This document shows, one piece after another, positions 59,521-64,000 of a DNA stretch of 64,000 nucleotides. Source of the stretch: a virus. Below the pieces are notes generated by a model. It ran no database searches. It was given only the letters and a program-made list of their open reading frames with translations, and was not told where the DNA came from. A program made the translations under genes and the position numbers. The stretch lies in the IMG/VR virus record IMGVR_UViG_3300028569_002824, positions 60,474 through 124,473 of that record; one strand, 5' to 3'. Within the stretch, counting starts at the first letter, position 1. Every line of letters begins with the position of its first letter.

Positions 59521-59762
59521 AAGTTGTTATCTGTTATTATATTAATTAAAAAATTGTTAGTTTCTATCATTTCAGTTAGTTCCTCCCGAAATGACTCGAG
59601 GTATTGTATAGCGGTAGTACCTGGCAATGTTCCGTTTCTGTATCGAGTTACTATGTCTTGTATGCGCGTGCTTTTTGGTAATTCATCAAAAGGCACATCA
59701 CGCAACAGGAAAAGCTTTGCTTGTTCGATAGATACAGTTAAGTGTGCTTCTTGGTTAGTCAT
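59517..59762 (-). CDS. small hypothetical protein, paralogue of 834-1037
   Basis: 81 aa; VSIEQAKLFLLRDVPFDELP and EELTEMIETN match the protein at 834-1037. Overlaps neighbours by four bases or fewer. Unknown function. Confidence 0.6.
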   Translation of the reverse strand: MTNQEAHLTVSIEQAKLFLLRDVPFDELPKSTRIQDIVTRYRNGTLPGTTAIQYLESFREELTEMIETNNFLINIITDNNL

Positions 59763-60037
59763 TAAATTGGTGAGTCATTTTGCTCGTTGCGAGAATTTAA
59801 TCCTTCGTTAAGAAGAGATGGAATATCTTTAACGGTTTCTGGAGTAAGGCTGAAATTTCTTCCTGTATTAAAAAAGTGCTTCGGATCTTTATTGAGCTCC
59901 GTTATGCAACATTTCAGCAAACGTTTATGTTGTCTTTCTTCTTTCCAAAGTGTACTTATGTGGCACTTTAGCGAACGTTTGCGTTGTCTTTCTGCCTTCC
60001 AAAGAGTTAGTTGGCTGTAAATTTTTTGTAGGATCAT
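59762..60037 (-). CDS. basic protein with tandem LWKxERQxKR repeat (91 aa)
   Basis: Residues 12-47 are two 18-residue units (LWKAERQRKRSLKCHIST / LWKEERQHKRLLKCCITE), strongly basic and helical; the rest is polar. Each unit could be a nucleic-acid-binding helix. Not recognised. Confidence 0.55.
   Translation of the reverse strand: MILQKIYSQLTLWKAERQRKRSLKCHISTLWKEERQHKRLLKCCITELNKDPKHFFNTGRNFSLTPETVKDIPSLLNEGLNSRNEQNDSPI
59897..60004 (-). repeat. 54-bp tandem repeat, two copies
   Basis: Encodes the two LWK units above; copies differ at several positions, so older than the LysM-linker and lipoprotein repeats. Confidence 0.7.
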
Positions 60038-60107
60038 TTTTAAATGATCTACTAAATTAAATAAAATTCAACGCTCGCAAACAGAAAAATTGGTAACTCC
60101 CATAAAT

Positions 60108-60431
60108 TCACTTAATTAGAAATCTGTTAAATTGTTTAACGCCTAACACCTTTGCAGCTTGTTTCACGGCGTTACTGGATTTACCTCCAACATTCCACTT
60201 ATAGATTCCCATGGGAGTTTCGTTCGTTTTCCAGTCATAAATAGTAGCTACTGACTGATCTTCAAACTCCAGAATCCACTCAGCTGTAACTTTCCCGTCA
60301 CCGCACGTTCGTCTAGGTTCTCCGAGCTTCTCTACAAGTTGGTTGTAAGTTGTAGTAATATACCCCTGCAAAGAAGTTCCGTTTGCTGTTTCGCTGTTAT
60401 TATCGACTTTAAATTTAGGAACAATAATCAT
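60108..60431 (-). CDS. conserved phage protein (107 aa)
   Basis: LVEKLGEPRRTCGDGKVTAEWILEF, then ATIYDWKTNETPMG..KWNVGGKSSNAVKQ. This arrangement (conserved IYDWK and WxxGG..S..A) is a widespread small tailed-phage family without a known role. Bases 60038-60107 hold no gene. Confidence 0.7.
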   Translation of the reverse strand: MIIVPKFKVDNNSETANGTSLQGYITTTYNQLVEKLGEPRRTCGDGKVTAEWILEFEDQSVATIYDWKTNETPMGIYKWNVGGKSSNAVKQAAKVLGVKQFNRFLIK

Positions 60432-60439
60432 ACCAGAAT

Positions 60440-60467
60440 AGTATATGGCATTATTATGTTAAATCAA
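60440..60467 (-). promoter_or_regulatory. sigma70-like promoter
   Basis: Minus strand: TTGATT (60462-60467), 16-base spacer, TATACT (60440-60445), eight bases before the ATG at 60431. Confidence 0.55.
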
Positions 60468-60508
60468 TTACCAACTTTTATAAAAGCGTTTTTTTTGTAT
60501 CATTTGAT

Positions 60509-61054
60509 TTAAAATTTATAATTAAACCGAATAAGATCATCTTGAAAATGCTTTTCTACTAATTGTATTGTCTCTGGAGTGTGATGTGATCTGTAGTCTT
60601 TTTCTCTAGGATTTGCTCTTTCTTTGGCGTGTATGTCTTTATTTATTTTTAAATTATATCTTTTGTTGATTTCATCAATGTCGTCATTTCTAGTTTCAAA
60701 CTTTATAATATAATCCAATTCTTCATCTATATAATCACAACACGTTAAACCCGCTTCCCATGGAACTTTAGGTATAGAGGTAAGAAATTCTTCTAAAGTT
60801 TCAAATTTTATTCCTCTCCGTCTGGTACTATACCACGTTGAACGATACATGGATATAACTCTATCAAATGGATTTCTGACGACAGCAAATTTAACACTAT
60901 TTGTCCACACATCAGGTCCACATAGGTTCTTTGCAAAACTGGCAGTATGATGCTTTTGATGGAGGGTAATTGAGCGGTCAGCAACAAGAGATCTTTCTAT
61001 TGAAGTGCCACTACATCTAGGAGGATGTATAAAGATAATATTGTCTATAATCAT
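60509..61054 (-). CDS. sulfotransferase family protein
   Basis: 181 aa. FIHPPRCSGTSIERSL (8-23) and VVRNPFDRVISMYR (58-71), IIKFETRNDDIDEI and a terminal FQDDLIRFNYKF. Short Sulfotransfer_2-like enzyme closest in layout to 39446 and 47533. Downstream of a lipoprotein gene by nine bases. Confidence 0.82.
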   Translation of the reverse strand: MIIDNIIFIHPPRCSGTSIERSLVADRSITLHQKHHTASFAKNLCGPDVWTNSVKFAVVRNPFDRVISMYRSTWYSTRRRGIKFETLEEFLTSIPKVPWEAGLTCCDYIDEELDYIIKFETRNDDIDEINKRYNLKINKDIHAKERANPREKDYRSHHTPETIQLVEKHFQDDLIRFNYKF

Positions 61055-61063
61055 ATATTGTTT

Positions 61064-61474
61064 TTATTTAATTTGTTCTGATAACATAATCTCCGGACGA
61101 TCCTCATGAAAGTAAGCACTCTCTACTGGAGTCTCATCATATCTCCACTTCATCCAAGCCTCAGCAATATCTTTCGGATCACTCCACCATGCTCTCAACG
61201 GAATTGATTGCCATTGACTATCCCATACCCACAACCGATTCTTTCCTGGAGGATAGAGATAAGCACAAGTAGCATGTCCCCAATTCTTTGTATGAATTGA
61301 TAAAACCTTTGCTTGTACACCACCCTTACGCAAACCTTGAGCCACAGCAATTGCTTCTGGAAGACAAGCCTTCCTGTACGAGCCAGCCCATTCAGGAACT
61401 CCTGTTGGAGGAGTACTCGTACAACCGATCAAAAAAAGCACTAAACACATACAGAGTTTTGACAAAATATTCAT
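61064..61474 (-). CDS. lipoprotein with transglutaminase/papain-like Cys-His-Asp pattern
   Basis: 136 aa. Signal peptide ending LIGC (Cys18) gives a clear lipobox. In the mature part, KACLPEAIAVAQGL, NWGHATCAYL and VWDSQW place Cys, His and Asp in the order and spacing of papain-fold transglutaminase-like peptidases, with the Cys at a helix start. Possibly acts on the envelope or on a partner peptide. Proposed from pattern only; an inactive binding protein is also possible. Confidence 0.6.
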   Translation of the reverse strand: MNILSKLCMCLVLFLIGCTSTPPTGVPEWAGSYRKACLPEAIAVAQGLRKGGVQAKVLSIHTKNWGHATCAYLYPPGKNRLWVWDSQWQSIPLRAWWSDPKDIAEAWMKWRYDETPVESAYFHEDRPEIMLSEQIK

Positions 61475-61479
61475 AAATA

Positions 61480-61527
61480 CTATTTAACAAACTCAACAAG
61501 TTTTAATAATTGTTGATCTTTATTCAT
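61480..61527 (-). CDS. 15-aa minigene or remnant with the N-terminal tag
   Basis: MNKDQQLLKLVEFVK then TAG, starting immediately at the TAA of the upstream cassette gene (TAAATG). Looks like the first codons of another cassette whose body is lost. Confidence 0.4.
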   Translation of the reverse strand: MNKDQQLLKLVEFVK

Positions 61528-61893
61528 TTAAAATATTCCTTCTAGTTCTGGAAGCTTTTTAATAAGCTCATCAAAGTTTGACTCCAGTGTTATCCGCATG
61601 TCCGATTTGTTAATATAATTGCTGATTGATGATCTCTCAATTGCATTTGTAAGGGTTGTTAATACAAGTTCTTTAAACTTGTCTAAATTTATTTTACCGT
61701 CTTCCTCTGTAATATCATAAATGATAAGAATAGGTCCTTTATCGGTTGTTTTAACAATTTCGTGACGAAAGTTAAATCTTTCTATAAATTTTTTGACGAG
61801 AGTCATGTCAAGAATATTTTCAAGCCAAATTTGAGCTTGCTTAGGAGCTTTTATTATTGAAGGATAGCTTATTTCTAGTTTAAACGTTTTCAT
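61528..61893 (-). CDS. cassette protein with KKLPELEGIF terminus (121 aa)
   Basis: Body helical/beta mix (KTFKLEISYPSIIKAPKQAQIWL, GKINLDKFKELVLTTL). Lacks the DQ-type N-terminal tag but has the C-terminal KKLPELEGIF. Stop touches the next ATG. Function unknown. Confidence 0.55.
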   Translation of the reverse strand: MKTFKLEISYPSIIKAPKQAQIWLENILDMTLVKKFIERFNFRHEIVKTTDKGPILIIYDITEEDGKINLDKFKELVLTTLTNAIERSSISNYINKSDMRITLESNFDELIKKLPELEGIF

Positions 61894-62393
61894 TAAAATA
61901 TATCTTTCAATTCTGGTAACTTGTCTTCCATCCGACGTACTTTTCGTCTCATACTTTGGTATTTACTTATATCTTCTTCTGAAAAGCCATTCATTTTTAT
62001 TGGTCCTACGACTCTTAAATCGTCTGGAAGTTGTTCCAATCTTTTAATTCCACTATGTTCTAAATTTAAATATCCACCCACTTTTAAATTTGTCGGAAGT
62101 GATTTAAGTTTTTCACAACGATGCAAATTCGCGTTTCCTATTACTGTTAAATTATCAGGAAGAGATTCAAGATTTGCGCAATTGCTGAGTATTAAGTTTC
62201 TTCCAACTAACTTCAATGTAGAAGGAAGTGATTTAAGATCCAAAGTTCCAGGTAAATATAAATGTGATGTACTTCCATTTTTAATGTACTTTTCTATTGC
62301 TGAATCTGTAGTTTCTCCAGGATAGTGACAATTTTCTTGCTTGTTTGACACTTCTTCATAAAGAAGTTCTAATTGCTTCTGATCCGTATTCAT
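61893..62393 (-). CDS. leucine-rich-repeat-like cassette protein (166 aa)
   Basis: N-terminus NTDQKQLELLYEEV (a degenerate tag). Residues about 45-140 are four to five 21-residue repeats of the LPxNLxVxGxLxL type (ESLPDNLTVIG, KSLPTNLKVGGYLNL), as in phage and bacterial surface repeat proteins. C-terminus DKLPELKDIF. Overlaps neighbour as TAATG. Confidence 0.6.
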   Translation of the reverse strand: MNTDQKQLELLYEEVSNKQENCHYPGETTDSAIEKYIKNGSTSHLYLPGTLDLKSLPSTLKLVGRNLILSNCANLESLPDNLTVIGNANLHRCEKLKSLPTNLKVGGYLNLEHSGIKRLEQLPDDLRVVGPIKMNGFSEEDISKYQSMRRKVRRMEDKLPELKDIF

Positions 62394-63020
62394 TTAAAAT
62401 ATTCCTTCTATTTCTGGAAGTTTCTTCCTCAGCCCTTGAAGCTTTTCTTCTTCTTTTCTCCACTCATAGGCTTTACGGACCCATTCTATTTCATTTTCAA
62501 TTTCTTTAATACTGGTTTTGTCGGTAAAAGCAAACTTGATATGGTGTTTGATGTATTTTTCAAAAGCTTCCGTGAGTTTAGAAACATCTTCTGCTGAAAC
62601 GGTTTCAACAGCGCCTGCTTGAAGTGGATCGAAAAACGTCAAACAAATTTTACTTTTTGAATTTGAGACAATCCTTTGAAATGTGAGCATCGTGTTTTTT
62701 GCCATTATTCTTACGACATACCCCTCATAAAGAGAATTAAAGTATTTTGTTATTTCTGGACCTAGGTTCAACTTTGCTAGCGTTTCATCAGGAATGTCAT
62801 GATGCATTTTCGTTAGCTTTATCCAAAATGCGGTATAAAGCGAAGTTGGTAAAAAATGAAAGCGCTTTTTAGTGTTTTCTGTTGATGTAATTGTCGAAGC
62901 AATTGTCGTTGCAAATCTCTGTGAAAGGTCTTTAGCAAGCAACTCTTCTTCTTTAGTAAAATTGAAGTCATTGACCGTCGACTCACCAATCGGTTTTAAT
63001 TTCTTTTGATCTTTGTTCAT
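62394..63020 (-). CDS. cassette protein (208 aa)
   Basis: N-terminus NKDQKKLKPIGESTVNDF (IGE-S fits the prohead-protease rule), a helical body, C-terminus KKLPEIEGIF. Body is unlike the neighbours. No enzyme motif recognised. Confidence 0.55.
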   Translation of the reverse strand: MNKDQKKLKPIGESTVNDFNFTKEEELLAKDLSQRFATTIASTITSTENTKKRFHFLPTSLYTAFWIKLTKMHHDIPDETLAKLNLGPEITKYFNSLYEGYVVRIMAKNTMLTFQRIVSNSKSKICLTFFDPLQAGAVETVSAEDVSKLTEAFEKYIKHHIKFAFTDKTSIKEIENEIEWVRKAYEWRKEEEKLQGLRKKLPEIEGIF

Positions 63021-63592
63021 TAAAATATTCCCTCTATTTCCGGAAGTTTTTTCTTTAGTTCTTCATACTTCTTGAGCCTCTCATTATGCTCTTTGAATTC
63101 TTCGTTAGAAAAATTGGAAGAATGAACCTTGCCTTTTACATCAACATAATGCTTTATGTCTTTTAGTTGCATGTCGGTTGCAGTCATAAATAGATCTTCT
63201 CCAATTTTTAAATTTTTAGGTAAAGCATTGATATAGGTATAACCAATGATTAAGTTCTCTCCAACTGTTAAGTTGTCTGGAAGGGAGGTTAATGACGAGC
63301 TTCTTAAGTCTAATCTTGCTGACACCTTCAAGTTTTTTGGTAAAGTTTTAAACTTTGAGCCTTCTGCGTCCATAGTTCCGGTTACGGTCATGTTATCTGG
63401 AAAGCGTTTAATTTTTGCATATCTCATTTGCAAATTTCCTTTGACTATAAAATTATCTGGAAAAGAAACTCCGTTTGCCCTTGTTAAATCTAAGTCTCCT
63501 ATGTTTCCAAAAGTGATATATTTGTCAATTATTGTTTGAGTTTCAACTGTGCTATAAGCCTCTTCAAGCAACGTTTGATCTACAGTTTTCAT
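63020..63592 (-). CDS. LRR-like cassette protein with full N- and C-terminal tags (190 aa)
   Basis: N-terminus KTVDQTLLEEAYSTV, middle of LPDNLTVGENL / LPKNLKISxRLDL repeats (about 50-150), C-terminus KKLPEIEGIF. The only gene here showing both tags intact. The LRR-like part is distantly similar to 61893-62393. Confidence 0.62.
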   Translation of the reverse strand: MKTVDQTLLEEAYSTVETQTIIDKYITFGNIGDLDLTRANGVSFPDNFIVKGNLQMRYAKIKRFPDNMTVTGTMDAEGSKFKTLPKNLKVSARLDLRSSSLTSLPDNLTVGENLIIGYTYINALPKNLKIGEDLFMTATDMQLKDIKHYVDVKGKVHSSNFSNEEFKEHNERLKKYEELKKKLPEIEGIF

Positions 63593-64000
63593 TTAAAATA
63601 TTCCCTCTATTTCCGGTAGCTTAGCTTCCATCTTCCTAACCTTTGGAGAGTTTTCATCTATATCAGCATTTGCAATAATTTTTTGGCTAGCATAATATTC
63701 CATTCCATCCATCCAATAGTCAAGATTTTCAATTGCTCTGTCTAATTCCAACAAATAATCTTCTACAATATTTGTTGGAATATCAATAATTTTGAATCTT
63801 AGAGAATTTTGATCTATTTTAGTGTCAAATGCATATTTTTTTGTTGGATTATAATATTGCTTCATTAGAGTTTCTGCGTGCCTTGTAAGTCTCCAAGCAA
63901 TGCCATCTACGAGTTCTGGTGTTGTTTTGTTTCCATGCATGTCTGTTGAATTCATCTGTACTATAATATCAGCAACTGCACTGGTTTCTTCTCCTTTCAT
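63593..64000 (-). CDS. cassette protein, 5' end beyond window (135+ aa)
   Basis: C-terminus AKLPEIEGIF as in the neighbours. The first in-window Met has no DQ tag, so translation probably starts outside the window. Body unlike the others (EDYLLELDRAIENLDYWMDG). Confidence 0.5.
   Translation of the reverse strand: MKGEETSAVADIIVQMNSTDMHGNKTTPELVDGIAWRLTRHAETLMKQYYNPTKKYAFDTKIDQNSLRFKIIDIPTNIVEDYLLELDRAIENLDYWMDGMEYYASQKIIANADIDENSPKVRKMEAKLPEIEGIF

Overview
The window looks like part of the genome of a large, AT-rich tailed bacteriophage, probably of the T4-like/jumbo kind. Evidence: very dense coding with many small, overlapping genes of unknown function; 18 intact-looking tRNA genes plus a tmRNA, all with bacterial features; flavin-dependent thymidylate synthase, an RNA ligase, a tRNA-lysidine synthetase; a unimolecular-spanin-like lipoprotein; and a set of proteins whose N-termini resemble T4 capsid-targeting sequences. 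No terminase, capsid, tail or replication gene is in this stretch. The host is not determinable. Starts have almost no Shine-Dalgarno sequence, yet putative promoters are sigma70-like (TTGA.., 16-bp spacer, TATAAT-like) and not of the Bacteroidota type.

Layout. 1-12.2 kb (mostly minus): spanin-like gene, tmRNA, then an operon-like run of small phage genes with a sulfotransferase, a tyrosine/dual-specificity phosphatase, a metallophosphoesterase and thyX. 12.2-22.3 kb (minus): a glycan island of glycosyltransferases, sulfotransferases, a beta-helix protein and two two-domain fusions. 22.3-28.2 kb (mostly plus): a full-length ClpC ATPase, two glycosyltransferases, a sulfotransferase-like protein. 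28.2-38.5 kb: conserved phage protein, HAD nucleotidase, RmlC, AT-hook protein, three membrane-anchored envelope proteins (one LysM), RNA ligase, FGE-like lipobox-free secreted protein, four tRNAs and two targeting-tag proteins. 38.5-51.4 kb (plus): a second glycan island with GT61, GT11, GT25, fucosyltransferase-like, exostosin-like, WcbI-like, sulfotransferase and methyltransferase genes, containing a 1,010-bp apparently perfect duplication. 51.4-54.0 kb (minus): 14 tRNAs, a chimeric tRNA pseudogene and tilS. 54.2-61.5 kb: more sulfotransferases, an asparagine-synthase-like enzyme and small genes. 61.5-64 kb: a tandem array of genes with conserved ends and unrelated middles.

How it may work together. 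Thirteen sulfotransferase-like domains and about fifteen glycosyltransferase domains suggest the virus builds or remodels a complex, possibly sulfated glycan, on either its own virion or the host surface. tRNAs, TilS and tmRNA support AT-rich translation and ribosome rescue; phage ClpC could work with host ClpP. The tagged proteins (29.9, 37.3-38.1, 51.5, 58.5, 61.5-64 kb) are candidates for proteins packaged in the head and injected. All functional statements are from reading motifs; no search was run.
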